DNA of 64,000 nucleotides from Hirundichthys speculiger (taxonomy: Eukaryota > Chordata > Actinopteri > Beloniformes > Exocoetidae): assembly GCA_018398805.1 (NCBI GenBank), contig JAGFBZ010002567.1:1-64000 (forward strand), given 5' to 3'. The notes beneath the pieces were generated by a model, which had not been told where the DNA came from, did not search any database, and saw only the letters and a list, made by a program, of their open reading frames with translations. Position 1 is the stretch's first letter, and each line of letters begins with the position of its first letter. The position numbers were made by a program, and so were the translations under genes. This document shows positions 13,222-26,107 of the stretch, one piece after another.

Positions 13222-14357
13222 ACATTCAGTTCAATTCAATTTTATTTTTATAGTGTCTGTTACAATGTCAATTATCTCTAGGCCCTTTACAGAGACCCAG
13301 GGCATGACCCCTGAGCAAATATCATTAACTAAAAATATGATATTAAATCCTAATCAAGCTTAAAAAAAAGTCCCGCAGTAGGTGAAAAAAAAAAAAACCT
13401 TTAAGCCAAACAGTGGCAAGGAAAGACTCCACTTTGAGAGTTAGAAACCTTGAGCAGGACCTGGCTCATAGGTGGGGACGTTCCTGCCGAAGGCCAGCCG
13501 AGGGGGGGACAGGACAGAGAGAGAGAACACCCAACGCGCCCTGGCACCACACCACGAGACAAAATGCATAAATAGTTATTATCCCTTAGCTTTAGCACTA
13601 AGAATTCCAGCACGTGTAGTCTGACTGGTTCATTGTTAGCACATGAAATACAGAGATGACTATATAAACAGATGTAGGTAGCAGCACTGAGATGAGATGG
13701 TCAGAGGACTAGATTGCCAGTCAGCAGTCAGCATGCCAGTTTTCAGTTTACCAAGTACCGAGTTTAGTTTTCCTTCAGTCTTACACACACAGGAGGAGAT
13801 AAACGCTGGGATGGCCAGAGGATGGTTCTCGTGGTTCTTGATAATTTTTCCCAAGGACAGTATGTATAAAGTGAAAAGGATCGGTCCCAGCACTGAACCC
13901 TGTGGGACACCATAGCAGACCCTTGTCCATGCAAAAGAAACGTCATTAACATGAATGAACTGGAACCTGTCAGATAAGTATGACTTAAATCAGCCTAATG
14001 CTGACCCTTCAATTGCAATAGTGTGCTCTCATCTATGCAGCCAAAGGCTGCGATCAACAGTATCAAAAGCAGCACTGAGATCCAGCAGAACAAGGACAGA
14101 TACTAATCCATTGTCTGAGGCCATGTGGAGGTCTTTGGTGACTCTAACCAGCACGGTTTCTGTGCTACGATGCATTCTGAACTCTGACTGAAAAACTTCA
14201 AATAGATCATTTCTGTGCAGGTGGTGCAGATGACTGCTTTTTCCAGAATTTTAGAGATAAATGGAAGGTTGGATATGGGTCTATAGTTTACCAAAATGTC
14301 TAGACCAAGAGATAGTTTCTTAAGCAAAAGTTTTATAACTGCAACTTTAAAAACCTG
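13222..14357 (-). mobile_element. L2/Maui-type LINE, 3' half with 3' UTR
   Basis: The element runs from high to low coordinates. The 5' part (14357-13640) codes for decayed reverse transcriptase. The 3' UTR follows: the complement of 13400-13520 carries the characteristic 'gagccaggtcctgctcaaggtttct' type of block, and 13265-13300 a 'taaagggcctagagata' type of block. The tail near 13222-13250 reads ataaaattgaattgaa on the minus strand, the usual end of this LINE group. The 5' end is truncated, as is typical, and the reverse transcriptase skips the catalytic-box region. It abuts a hAT element remnant at about 14360. Confidence 0.85.
13760..14340 (-). pseudogene. Decayed LINE reverse transcriptase
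   Basis: On the minus strand the translation, with frame shifts, gives 'NYRPISNLPFISKILEKAV' (about 14217-14290), the classical start of the L2-group reverse-transcriptase palm. Further down come 'DLSAAFDTVD'-like codons (about 14045-14090), a '[14 protein letters not shown]'-like block (about 13950-13995) and finally '[21 protein letters not shown]'-like codons (about 13845-13915). The order and spacing fit reverse transcriptase of non-LTR elements. The YADD active-site block that should follow is missing, replaced by a jump into 3' UTR-like DNA. Stops in every frame mean no enzyme can be made. Confidence 0.85.
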
Positions 14358-14365
14358 TAGTACAT

Positions 14366-14504
14366 TACAGATACCGAGTTTTCAGAAACTCGGTATCTTG
14401 CAATCGCAGGCAGCAGGTGGTCTGAAACCGTACCGAATCCGTACCGAAACCGTGACACAAAAACCGAGGTACGGACCGTGAGCCACCTGTACCGTTGCAC
14501 CCCT
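14366..14504. mobile_element. Remnant of a hAT-type miniature element, right end plus internal hairpin
   Basis: The right end reads 'gtaccgttgcacccct' (ending 14504), the familiar terminal repeat of a teleost hAT MITE rich in 'accgta'/'taccga' words. Such words recur through 14370-14500. A perfect 13-bp hairpin (14369-14381 with 14386-14398, loop tcag) sits at the left. The matching left terminal repeat (aggggtgcaacggta) was not found, so the copy is truncated. It lies directly against the LINE to its left. Confidence 0.62.
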
Positions 14505-15663
14505 AGTGGCCATGCCTCTGAAAATGCATGATGTGCTGTATGATTCAAGCTGTAGGGACGCTGATCCTCTCTATAAAGCATGTAGTCATGACCACACCTA
14601 AAGGGTTCAATCACTATCAACCTCGAAGATCAAAAACATCCTGAGGGATATGCTTGTAGGGCAGTATAAAACATGACATTTTTTTCTACTGAAGTCAAAG
14701 ACATGACTTCTTCTTTACGACTGAGGTAAGTTGTCAAACACACAGGAGGGCTCGTTTGTGTGCTGTGCCTCTGTGTGCAGGTGTTTCTCAGAAGGTTTTA
14801 TGTGGGTGTCTTTGTGATCTGCTGTGACACATAAACCACTCATATTCACTAGTCATGCTTTTTGTGGTAATTCTAGTTTGTTGTGTTTTTATGCGCTCTG
14901 GACAATCAAATGCAGAGTAGAAGGTCACCTTTGGTGTGCATAAGCATGCTTGTGGGGAGGTAAGAGGTTTGGTCTTGGCCGGTAAGTCTGGTGGTTTACC
15001 ACACATAATTTTCTGATTTTCTCGCTTTGCTTGTCATGGGTCGGTTGGGCTTTTGGGGTCTGAGTTTCCCCAAACAAGACTGCAGGTGGCTTTGGTGTCA
15101 GACATCCAGCTCCCACACACGATCAGCGCTAGACAACACAGGCTCCTTTTGAGCAGCAGGGGTGGGCTCATGTTCAGAAAGATCCCTCAACTGAAAGACT
15201 GATTAAACCTCTCTTCTCAGTAGGCATCTGTTCTTGTGAAATGTACTTTAGAAAAAAAAAATCCAATCCTTGCCAACATGAGAGGATTTTGTATCACTGG
15301 TTTTTACTTCTAATGAGCAAAGAAAGTGTTCTTGTAACAGATCTATAAAGAACATTAGATATATATTTATTCCCTGTGTCTTTATTTGACTCTCCTGTAA
15401 CCTCTTTGTCACACCTTAGCTTTTCAAGCTAATGAAATGGAGATGTACAATTACAAGAGGGGATCTGCTGACTTTTAAGACATGCTGCTTTATGCTATAA
15501 TACAGTGGCAGATGTAAAGACTTACTAATCCCATTAAAGCAAGTTCTTCATCTAGTTATTGAAGAAAGAAGGTGATAGTGGAATACAAAAAAAGGGGAAA
15601 TAAAAAAATGACCTCTACAGTCCTAGGAAGGCACATACATTGTATGTATTAAAAGATGTAAGA
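14505..15663. other. No gene or recognised repeat
   Basis: Mixed composition. Short overlapping minus frames at 14788-15116 have no domain. Nothing else was identified. Confidence 0.4.
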
Positions 15664-15665
15664 TA

Positions 15666-16870
15666 CAGTCATGTGCTAAAATTAGCACCCCCTGTTTTTG
15701 GTAAAAAAAAAAAATATGAGAACAAATTAAGATCATAGTGGGTATTAGTTTGTTCCTCTGACATTTTTTTTTGCACAAAAATGTGGCAATAAAGAGCAGT
15801 ACCACCTTATTGCTTCCATATGATTCAAAAGGGTAAGTTGCAGCCAGGTGCTGCTATTCATCATCCCTTGATGAACTAATTATCAGCAGGTGTACAGACT
15901 GCTATAAAACCAGATGTTTTGGTGGGTTGCTGGTCTGGAGTGTTCAGCTGTGTGTTAACACAATACCAAAAGGGAATGACATAAGCAGTGATCTTTGAGA
16001 AGTAAGTTATCCCTTTCCCATCCATCGAGGAAAGGGTTATATAACCATCTAAAAACAAATCGGGGTTTAATGTTCTGCAATGAGAAAGATTTTTCACAAG
16101 TGGAAAGTATTCAATACAGCTGACAATCTTCTCAGAAGTGGACATCCCAGCAAATTTACCCCAAGGTCAGACCGTATAATGCTCAGAAAAAAACAAAAGA
16201 AAAAACCCTAAACCGACATCTCACACCTTACCTCTCTGAGCACATTAAATGCTAACGGTCATGACAGCACAGTTATAAGACTAAACAAGTATGTTTTGCT
16301 TGGAAGGATTGCCAGAAGAAAGCATTTTCTGTCTAAGAAGGACATAGTAAAAGGACTGAGGTTGACCAAACTGCATTTGCATAAACACTGTCAAGCATGG
16401 TGGTGGAGGTGTGATGACCTGCCATGAAGTATTTGGTATACTGGAGTATTCTAGGGGCAAATGTGAGGCCATCTGTCTGACAGCTAAAGTTTGGTTGAAA
16501 TTGGGTCATACAACAGGATTGTGATCGGAAGCACAAAATAAAAAAATAAAACTTTGTCAAACTCCAAATGTGTGAAATGCTGTGGTAGAACCTGAGGAGG
16601 GAGCTACACGTAATCAAAAAGGCCCCAAAGCCTCAAACAATTTGAACAATATAAAGAAAATGGACCAAAATACCTCCACATAATGATGTGAGAGACTGAT
16701 AAAGCGATATAGGAGATTACTTCTCCAAGTGATTGCTTCTAAAGGAGGATCTACGAGCTGTTGGAGAACTTACATTATTTTTTTCTTTTTGGCTTCCTTT
16801 TTCCAAAATAAATAAAATGTTTCAGCATAATAAATACAATTTTCAGCATAGTGTGAACAAAATAGTTATG
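15666..16870 (+). mobile_element. Tc1-like DNA transposon relic with decayed transposase
   Basis: The 5' end follows a TA dinucleotide (15664-15665) and begins cagtcatgtgctaaaatta, a Tc1-type terminus. After a 250-bp leader, transposase-like coding starts near 15962 (PKGNDISSDL). A helix-turn-helix block, 'GKGY' then 'KIFHKWK', lies at about 16030-16105. Further on, 'SVYQSILE'-like and 'NVRPSV' codons (about 16430-16480) precede a catalytic 'QQDCD' (about 16508-16522), where the family usually has QQDND. The 'EMLW' and 'KIPP' blocks (about 16577 and 16657) carry it to a close at about 16762. About 130 bp holding the first catalytic Asp region is deleted, joining 'gcataaacact' to 'gtcaagcatggtgg' near 16385. 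Stops and frameshifts are abundant. The 3' terminal repeat was not located, so the right boundary is approximate. Confidence 0.85.
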
Positions 16871-19800
16871 ATGTTGTTGATGTGATGATTTTATTATGTT
16901 TTTGCACACATGCACGCACACACACAAAAAAAAACATGAGTTCAGTTTTCAAATGTCGTCCCTCGCCCACACATGCACATAACAATTTATGTGGATGTTG
17001 CATAAGAAAGTTGTGGAAGATGACTACTGTTGAGAGCATATAGCATTGCAAAAGTCTATGTACTGTAATGTAATACTAGTAGTATTTCTGCAGATAATGT
17101 AACATGCTGGAGTATTCCACAGTGTGCTGACTTCAGCTGTAAACAAGGATGGGTCGTGTAAGGTCTCCATCGGTCTATTAAAAAGGTTAGAGCAGGACAT
17201 AATCCTGCTTCTAAAATAAAGCTGCAGCATTGCGGACAGCTGAGGGCACTTTATCACTGCAGCTTAGATCTGTATTCTTCAGATTGTGATTATTGTTTAT
17301 ATGGTTGGGTTCAGAAATTCGCCATGAAGCATAAACTTCCTTGTGTTTTTAATTTTGCATGTTAAATATAGTAGTGAACTCCATGTGTCTACCATATGGT
17401 CACATGTCCACATGCATGTGCATCCTCATTATCCATCACCCAGTTTAGAACAAAGATGTGAAATTCTTTTGTTTTTCTTTTTGTTTGTTTTTTCAATCCA
17501 AGTCCATTGCTGATGTGGTTCTATCTGTGTGTGCCCATTTGTTCTGCATTTTTGCAATGTCTGCTATGATTTTCGTGACTGGGTGACTTACAGGTGTCTG
17601 GTGCATAGAGACCCAGTGCTGTAACTGACAATTCATTCTTCACACACACCCGCAAGCAGACTGTTCACGAAACACAGGGACACAGAGATACACACCCTCT
17701 GACAGATGGCTCACACACACCCACTGCTCAATTTCCATTCACATGTCCATCCTTTACTCAATAGTATGTTCAATGGAGATGGCAAACATTCTTCTTTTTA
17801 AACGTATATCTCTTTTGGCAGTTGCTTTTATTTCCTGTAACTTAAACTTCCCTTTCTGGTTTTTCTGTCTGAATGAAACTCATCCCCACCCTTTAATTAC
17901 TACTATCATGTGAGTCAAAGACAGACAAACATTAATAGGTGTGTGTGTAAACGACATAACTGAACATTTTTGCAGCAGAAAACCAAACCTTTGAATGAGT
18001 GGAGATTCAGACAGACAGTCATACAGTTAAAAATTTAGAAATGACACATCCAGAGCTCTTTTTCTCACATCTCAGTGTCAGCCGTTCTCCAAACACCAAC
18101 AGCTCTGAGTTACAAAACCTGTTGTCATTTCTTGAAGTTTCAATTAGCATCGACAGAAAGCAAGATGTTCTCTACAGGCATGTAGTTTACTGAGTTCAGA
18201 AGGCTAACAGTGATTGCATTAGCTGAACAAAGTTGGCCCCAGTATCACAGTCATGTCCTCAGCCATGACTTCTGCTGCATAACAAAATCATCTGAGATTA
18301 TTTAAAGTCCTGCATAGAGTTGATTACTCTCTGATTGTACTTCATTTAGAAACACTGATGGCCAGAGATGGAAACTCTGCAATGCTGACAGTTAGAAAGA
18401 GCAGCTATAGTCTCTTTAAAAAGGAACTAAAATGCTAAAAATAAACCTTTCCAAGCCTGGTTAGTATAATCTCCTAGGAAAAGTACACATGGAGCGACAG
18501 ATATATCTTAGGGGGTATTTGCAGTCCTGTCATTCACTTAAAGTAGCACATATTCCCCGTCTGGCTGCCCTACATCCACAATCTCTTGGCTTCCCTCTGT
18601 AAGTGCAGACAGTTAATCTCCTGTTCAGGTGAGGATTGTTCCTGAAGGATCTGGTTCTCTCTGGCCAAAAGCAGAATCTAATCTTAACCTGTTGCTGCAA
18701 AGAGAACTAAAGAAAGATCATGTTGCTAATATTAGTGCCACCGTGACGAAGTAAATGAAGCCGTGGGACTCCATGTACCTGTCTCTGTATGGGTGAATGT
18801 GTTGGGGTTTTTTTCTCCGAGAATTTCTGTCCTTGAGCACTCTGTTCAGATATGCAGCATGGACTCTTATTGTTCATGCATAAATGTGTGTGCATGTCGC
18901 ACACACTGCTTCAGCCACAGTGAATCAGCATTTTCTGGCCATATGGCCTCTGCTCTTCAGTTTTGGCTTCAATTTGCTCAAGCTACATTCAAATATGTTC
19001 TGGGTACATTTCCCAAAAGAAACTACTTTTAGCCTCCAGTGAGAGGAATTGTTGGCTTTGAGTAAATAAACCGGGTACCGACACGAAGCAACTCCATGCT
19101 CCACAGATTTATGGCTACAAAGGACAGACAGAGAGTTAGCTGTGCTCTGAGGACAACGATGATCACATGTAATCTGCATCCAATTCATAAGTCTGTTTTC
19201 ACATCCTCCTTGTGTTCATGTGAACAAAATCAATTAAAATTCTTTAAAATATTTAGGATCTGGGCGAAAAGAAGAACCTGTGTTTGCGTGTGTAATAGCA
19301 TGCTGACAGCTTTTGTCAACATCAGTGCTCCACTCTTTCAGTTTCTCTTAGTTCGTCTGTCTTTCTGTGTCTTGCTCTTCTTTTTCTGTCCGCCTCCATC
19401 ATCTGCTCTGTCTTTCCTCCCATATATACGAGTATTGTTCACCTCCAGTCAGGCGCATGAGAGGACTGTTGAGAGTGTCTCTGTTGCATCCTGCTGTTAA
19501 TCCACTTCCCTCTGAAACATATCCTTTTCCTTTCCCAGATATGCTCATACACATGCACACATAAACTCTTGCTAATACACACAAATACCATCCACCCCCA
19601 CACACACTGCAAACCTGAGTCACTTATTCAGACCAAAATGTGTTTGTTAGCATGTATTTAAATTTGCTGTACATGAGGGTGCTTTTACATCTGAGGCAAG
19701 AGAAAGTAGATGATGCTTAATCATGCCCCAAGTTTTTTTTCTTTTTTTTTTACAGTGTGTGACTAAAAGCTTCTCTTGTGTTTAGAAGTATCAATTTTAA

Positions 19801-22800
19801 ATCTGCTCATCCAGTGGTTTCGATCCATATGTGAAAATATACACCAAATCTACCAAGAGCTGACTCACCAAACTCTCATGCTGCATACTCCGGATGCCCT
19901 GCTCTACTTCTTTTTTTTCTTAATCAATAGGCCACATCTCTTGCTCCCATCTAATATGTGTTACCTGCATGCACACACTCTTGTTTCCACAGATGTAGGT
20001 CAAAAACGAGCATTTAAATCAAATCTAGACCAGCTTCAACACAGAAGCAGGTTAGTAAAGCAGTTATCTGTTGGCCCAGATGTTTTAACCTACTTCCTGT
20101 CTTATGTGTTAATGGTAGGGGGGAGGAAAGTTGGAGAAAAAAAACAATGCAGTGGATTCTGGGATGTCCAAATGATTTAAAAATTTAGGCTATAAAGAGG
20201 CCCTTGGTCTATGTAATATTTCAAAGAATATTGGGTGAGACTTTTAAACATTTTTTTCAATTTCTCCTCTATGTGACACATTTTAAATTTATTCGATTGC
20301 ATTATTCTGCAGCCACAAACTTCCTTTGCTCTGCAGTCACACCCGCAGACTTTGCAGTGCATAATAAAAACAATCTTGGACAATTAACACACTTAAAAGA
20401 GGGTTAAAGGCTGCAGCTTCAGTAGCAGAGTAATCAAAACCAGAGCACAGCTCACGTTTCAAGCCAGCCCAAAGCCAGCAAAGTAGCATACTGAGAATTG
20501 TATTGCTGCCCTATAATACAGAGACAGTGTAATTAGAGAGAAGATGGGCTTTTAGATGCTGAATTGTCTTTTGAGGTTGTTCAAAGGCGAGCTACAGCAG
20601 CTGCACTGAACATTCAGGCTAAGGGGATATAAGCCTTGATGTGCATTTTTTGTTTGTCTCAGTGATAGATTGCATTTCAACTGCAGTTGCACATAATGGG
20701 CTATGTCATTAGTAGCAACGTGTTTGAACAGATAAATAAACCATCGCATGTTGTGTTCACTTCTTTTTCTTTCAAAGGTGAGAAACGTATGTGATCAATG
20801 CAAATTTACCGAAAATTGAAGAAAAAATCAGAATCAAGCAAGCATGCATCTGTAAATCCAAACAGTGCACAATGAAGTTAGCAAAATACCGGGACCTTGT
20901 GAATAAATTCTGGATTTCCTGTCGACACCAACTACTCTTCTGTTCTGAAGCAAACGCTGCCTCAAGCTTCAGTCTCTTTCTTGGATTCTTTAATGAATCC
21001 ATGTCTTTTCATCAGATAAAACAGAACAAAAGTACAACCTGTCATCATGTACAACCTGTCATTAAGTCATTGTTACTTAGTAATAATCCAAAACATAGAT
21101 CTATCTTTTTATTGAAATAACAAAGCCATCTGGGTTTTCCTAGGTGTTTTGTGCATTGCTGAAAACATGAAACTGCCATGTAACAGGAATGCCCATCCAC
21201 TCCCACAGCTTTCCATATTTACTCCTGCATTTAAACTGCAATTTTTACACTGAACTTTCAGATTATCGCTAACAAAGTCACACAAGGGCATGCGCCCGTG
21301 GTCACTGACTATTGTGCTTTTTGACTACACGTGCAAAAGTATTATGCGTGCAAATGTTGCTTGCTGCATGTCTCACATCTACAGGCTCTGCCTTTCTCTT
21401 CTCCTAACTCCTAAAAAAAGATTAGTCAAAGATATGTGTCATTGTGAAAGCTTTGATGCTAAAAGGGGAAAATCATGCTGCTGTTTCAGCAGGTTTGAAA
21501 ACACCTTGCTTTCAAACCAGTAGCATTTGCAAATCCAGATTGATCAGCTGTTTCCATATATAGATCTGAGCTTCAACAGGCTGCATAACCACAGAGCGCC
21601 AAGAGAGAAATAGCAATTACAGAAAAACAGCATGGTAACATGACATTTGTGTGGAGCAGCGAGGCTTAGCGTAGTAGAGAGTGATGGTTAGACACGGCCC
21701 TTCAATTTCTCTGTATTAGTCGTGATTCACAATGAGACAAAGGCTGATATGAATCCTCATCATAGTAATTTTCATGCAGGCAACGTTTTTGCAGACAACC
21801 CTGGAGCATTATGACTCTTTCATGTGCAGTCAGATTTATGGGTTTTGCTTTGAAATAGTCGGTTACAGTTCTTGGGTTGACAGTGAAAGTGCAGGTGGTA
21901 GAAAGTGATTACTGGATCTCTTCTATGAAAAGCACTTCTCTCGTTGCAGGTTTGATAGGGAACAATGTCCAGGAAAATACACCAGAAAAATGAGGCACTA
22001 GAAATAAAACAAGTTGAAAGTGAAGGTTTTCTTTTATTATGTATGTATTACTGCAGTATTAATGTAAGTAATATATCATGTCAAAAATGTTCCTACTTTA
22101 AAAACTTTTACCTCTGACATCAGTAGCTCAAATTAGACCATATTCTTTCTTTTTCCTTGCAGTACAGGGTACAAGGGAAATTGGCAAGATCAGCCAGAAG
22201 GTTCATTATCAACCGACTTGCCTGCACATGACACTGAGAGGAATAAATGTTGTGCTCACCACTGCACACCACTGCTGCGTGTGTGTGTAGGTGTTTGTGT
22301 GTGGTGCGGACATTTTTTCCTCCATATGCAAATTTTAAATGCTGAAGGGAGTATACCCCTCCAGACAAGTCAGACTCCCAACAGTTCTTGCATTAAGATG
22401 CGTCCCAAAGAAATCCGATCACAAATGCTCAGCACTAATGCAAAGTTTGAACACATCCCAGGATGCATTCAGGTCTTTTCATGGTCTGGGATGGAGGTTG
22501 TTCAGAAATGTCCATATTAGTTTTGTAGTCTGAACACAAAAGCGTCTTGGGGCAGATTGCAATTATTTCAAGCTTCTGCCTTTGGTGATTAAAAATAGCA
22601 AAGTATTTGATGTGAAGAAGACATGCATGCTTTTTACCGGCACATAGAGAGGAAAGGTCAGATTTGATCTCTGAAGACGCATTTGGGAACGCATTAAAAG
22701 CCTGGATGTGAAGACATACTAAGTTCTGGCTATTCATTAGATTTCTCATGGCGCATTTTAATGCAAGGTCTTCACTTCTGTTGTAGAAGTTTTGTAGCAT

Positions 22801-22849
22801 TAGTGGCTATAATGTCAAAAAGAATGTAAGACAAAGTAGCAACCTTAAA
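16871..22849. other. Long stretch without recognised gene or transposon
   Basis: AT-rich unique-looking DNA with small CA and T runs (for example T-runs near 19733-19752). Many short open frames occur on both strands, the longest about 134 codons (19096-19500 and 19776-20180). They are low-complexity, overlap antisense frames and show no domain. A 16-bp tandem duplication ('gtacaacctgtcat' words) lies at 21033-21062. No exon is claimed. Confidence 0.4.
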
Positions 22850-23240
22850 CCCCATCCACACAGGCAGTTTGTTCTGCCACTGTACCACCTTTATTCTTGG
22901 CAGGCAGCAGGGAAGAGCATTGGTTGTTGTTCTGCAGCTGTACGGCCTTGGAAGGGAGTAACAGAACTGTAATGAGTGCTGTGTGAACTGGCATTGTGGA
23001 AAAGAACAACAGCGGTGCATAGATGGCTGCAAACTCCACGGGGAAGGTGGAAAAAAAAAGGCAGAGTGAACAAAGGATGCCGTGAAAAAGAAAAAAACAG
23101 GTTTTCAACCACAGTGGTCAGAGATGCAGAGACTAGCTGGACGTCCTTCAACATGGAGCACCAGCTACTCAGCCAACCCTGCTGCCCTGCTCAGAAACCC
23201 GAAGGAGCCTCCTGCTGAAGTCGGGCCGGCACCTCACTTA
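22850..23240. repeat. Possible dispersed repeat, part shared with 54.7-54.9 kb
   Basis: The segment at about 23155-23235 aligns weakly but colinearly with about 54780-54865. Shared pieces are a 'gcaccagcta/gcacaagtta' block, 'ctaaccctgttgcc/caaccctgctgcc' and 'ctgaagtc.ggcc'. The rest of this stretch is purine/pyrimidine mixed with no ORF of note. Suggestive only. Confidence 0.3.
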
Positions 23241-24280
23241 GGGGTCACAGGGGTTATGTAGGATTATGAAGGATTATATCCATCAGCACCAGGGGAGCAC
23301 AAATACGCATGTTCCACAGGAACAACCAGGTAGAAATTTGAGCTATTTATTGGTGTTTTTTTTTTCTTTTTTTTTTTCAGTGCTCTTTATTTCAGCACGG
23401 ACTGAATAAAACAGTCAGTAACCAGAGACATCAGGGACTTGCTGATTGTAAACCACAAAGCAAAGAAAAGGGGCCATCTTTAGACTGCGGAATAACATAA
23501 TCTTTGGTGAAAGCACACTCCAGGGAAGAAATATTACACAATTCACTCCTGGAGAGTGGAGGCAGAATGAAGAGGGGAATGAAGTGGGGATCTCCAGAGC
23601 ATCCTTATAGCGCTATTGCAGTGTGAAAGTGGCACCAGATTTGAAGTTAAGGACAGGAAAACGGGTTCAGATTCAGATTATGAGTGAGGTGCAGACAGTG
23701 ACAAAGCCCAAGATGACCTCAAGCATCACAGAATCACTGAATAGTTTACATTTAAAGGCGCCAACAAACCAGGGAATCCACAACTGCCCAAATTACATCC
23801 AACTTAATCCAGTCTGAGAGCAGGCGGAAGAAATACTGAGCTGGAGTATGCAGACAGAACCTCTATGCAATAAAGCAGTAAATAAATTAAACCAAAGGGA
23901 AGTAGTAAAAACTGAAAATAACATGAAACAAAAATAAAGATGACTATAAGGCAGAAATAGACAAAAGACAAATAGTAAATAATCTCACAACAGAGACCTT
24001 ACAACAACATATAAACCAATACTAGCCAAACAAAGCATGGATACGTGACTAAATTAAATACATCCACGGCACAACAGTGACTTAACGGGGGAAGCTTGAC
24101 GGGCACTACTAAAAACAGCCTCTTCAGTGGATTCTCTGTGAACAAGATACCCAATGAGCTGCAAACTGGTTTGTTTACCTACTTGAATCCACTCTACCTC
24201 ATTCATGACATCACTGGTCTTTTGCTAAAAACACAATGAGGGCCTTGTAATTCACTGCTTCTATTTGTGTCACTTTGGCT

Positions 24281-24300
24281 AAAAAAAAAAAAAAAAAAAA
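24281..24300. repeat. A20 homopolymer
   Basis: Read directly. No retroelement body was recognised to its left. Confidence 0.9.
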
Positions 24301-25060
24301 CAGTGGCTGCTCTAAAAATAGAGAGCAAACCAAAAACAATAGGAGCAAGACTCCTGTTACCGCTGATCTCAGTCTCCATGACCATTGCTACGATTATAGA
24401 AGCCTGGAACAAGAACAAGGAGCATTACTGGTGCTGACGTGGTACTTGTTGCCGCTATGACTCTGCAGAAAGAAAGAAGGAAAAAAAACCTGAAAACAAG
24501 CCATGAGGAAATCCAGCTACACTGTACAGCTGAGGTTTAACTTTGCTTTTGGAAGGGGTTCAGAGAGGTGGGAGAAATCTTTCTAAATATAGTCCACACT
24601 TAGGATTTTTTTTAAAACCTGATCTGGGTAGAAATTCAATGCCACGGACTTTCCTATTTCCGAATTTTCAGCTGCTCCAAGCTCTATGTCTTGTGTTATT
24701 GAAAGGGCCTCCTGTGTGAAACTCATCTCTCTGTAATTTTAGCTTTATATGACACACTTCTTAATTCTGCTTCACAATCAAACTCCCTACCTTTCACCCT
24801 ATATTCCCCGATATCATTGCTTTCAACATGCACACTCAGCTCCAAAACCTCTACGTCTTTGTTTCCAGCTTAGGGCGGTGGAGCTTGTGATCTTTCAGAC
24901 CCGCATACAAATCCAGTCTTTTGATGAGGCACTAAATTAATACTTTTTAACAACAGCTCTGCAATAATCCTGTTCAGTCCTGCATGTTGTGTCTTTTTTT
25001 TCCTCTCCCTCTATACCAATCCTTGATTAATGAGTTCAAAGGAGTCAGCATATGGGTATA

Positions 25061-25078
25061 AACACACACACACACACA
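25061..25078. repeat. (CA)9 microsatellite
   Basis: Read directly. Confidence 0.9.
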
Positions 25079-25791
25079 AAGACACACATGCAAACAAGCT
25101 GATAAACACACGAGCCAGGATTAAAATACAGAAGGTGGAACCGTCATTGTGGCAGCATTATTGCTCATTAAAGCATATTTCTAGGATTTCAGGGCTCGCG
25201 TGTGTCCAAGGGGATTTCGAGAGCAACGCCCTATAGGGTGATTAGAAGCCTCCAGATGTTCTAAACGCTGCCTTTCCGAACGACGACAAAACAATCTATG
25301 TCCTCTTTGTGTACAGTCTGTGACTATCACTGTATGGGGGTGGCGGAGTTAGAGTCGGACATGTGTGGGATCGCGCATGAGACTCCTCCAAACTGCGTGT
25401 GTTAATGACACATGTATGATACATGAATCTGGCTTCTGGATTTGTTAGATATTTGACCAGTAATTAAAGGATAAAATCAGAAAATAACCTGAAATTAAAA
25501 AAAAAAAAAAGAACAGAAAGATGTCATGGATGAACTGTGAAGACAAGTCAAAGCAAAGACCAGAGGAATGGTTCTCTTTAATGTTATCTGGCAGGTAGGG
25601 GACTGAGGATGCGTAAGCTCAAGGAAAAGAGCAGTCCTCGCTATTTCTTAAACAATTTAGTCGATCGTTGATTTGTAACATTAATGGGAAAAAAAAAACT
25701 TTTTGGGGGGCTGACTTCAATCATTGTTTGAAATCACTGCCATCTCAAAAACTCTTACATAACGCAACCCTGCCTCTTTGTTTTGGGTGGC

Positions 25792-26107
25792 CTGGGTCTG
25801 AAAATGTCTCATTTGGTGAGTCATTCAGATTTGCAGGGTACTGTGACATCACAGGCCAAGACCGGAGCATAGTGTCCAGCATCCCCATTTTTTTTTTCTA
25901 TCCACCCAACTTTGTATCCTCCCGCATTTGCTGCACCTCAGAAGTGGCGAGCACAAAGTGCACGCCCTGCACAAGGTGTGAGGTAGAGAGAGGCGGAGTG
26001 TCTGGCTCCACCCCCTAAATCTGGTTCTTTGACCAGAGCAATAAAGACATGGGTGAAAGGGGAGTTTTTGTACTGTATCCATCTGGCATTTTGACCAAAA
26101 CATTTAA
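25792..26107 (+). repeat. Unclassified dispersed repeat, copy B
   Basis: Colinear partner of 7791-8105 (see that entry for shared words). Here the run from 'ctgggtctgaaaa' to 'tgaccaaaaca' is about the same length as in copy A. The central 90 bp are the most different, which suggests two old independent copies and not a recent duplication. Confidence 0.7.

Larger units (their letters stand above)
23241..25791. other. No gene recognised; A-rich stretch and simple repeats
   Basis: An A-rich section spans about 23620-24060. An A20 run lies at 24281-24300 and a CA run at 25061-25078. No domain-bearing ORF was seen. Confidence 0.4.
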
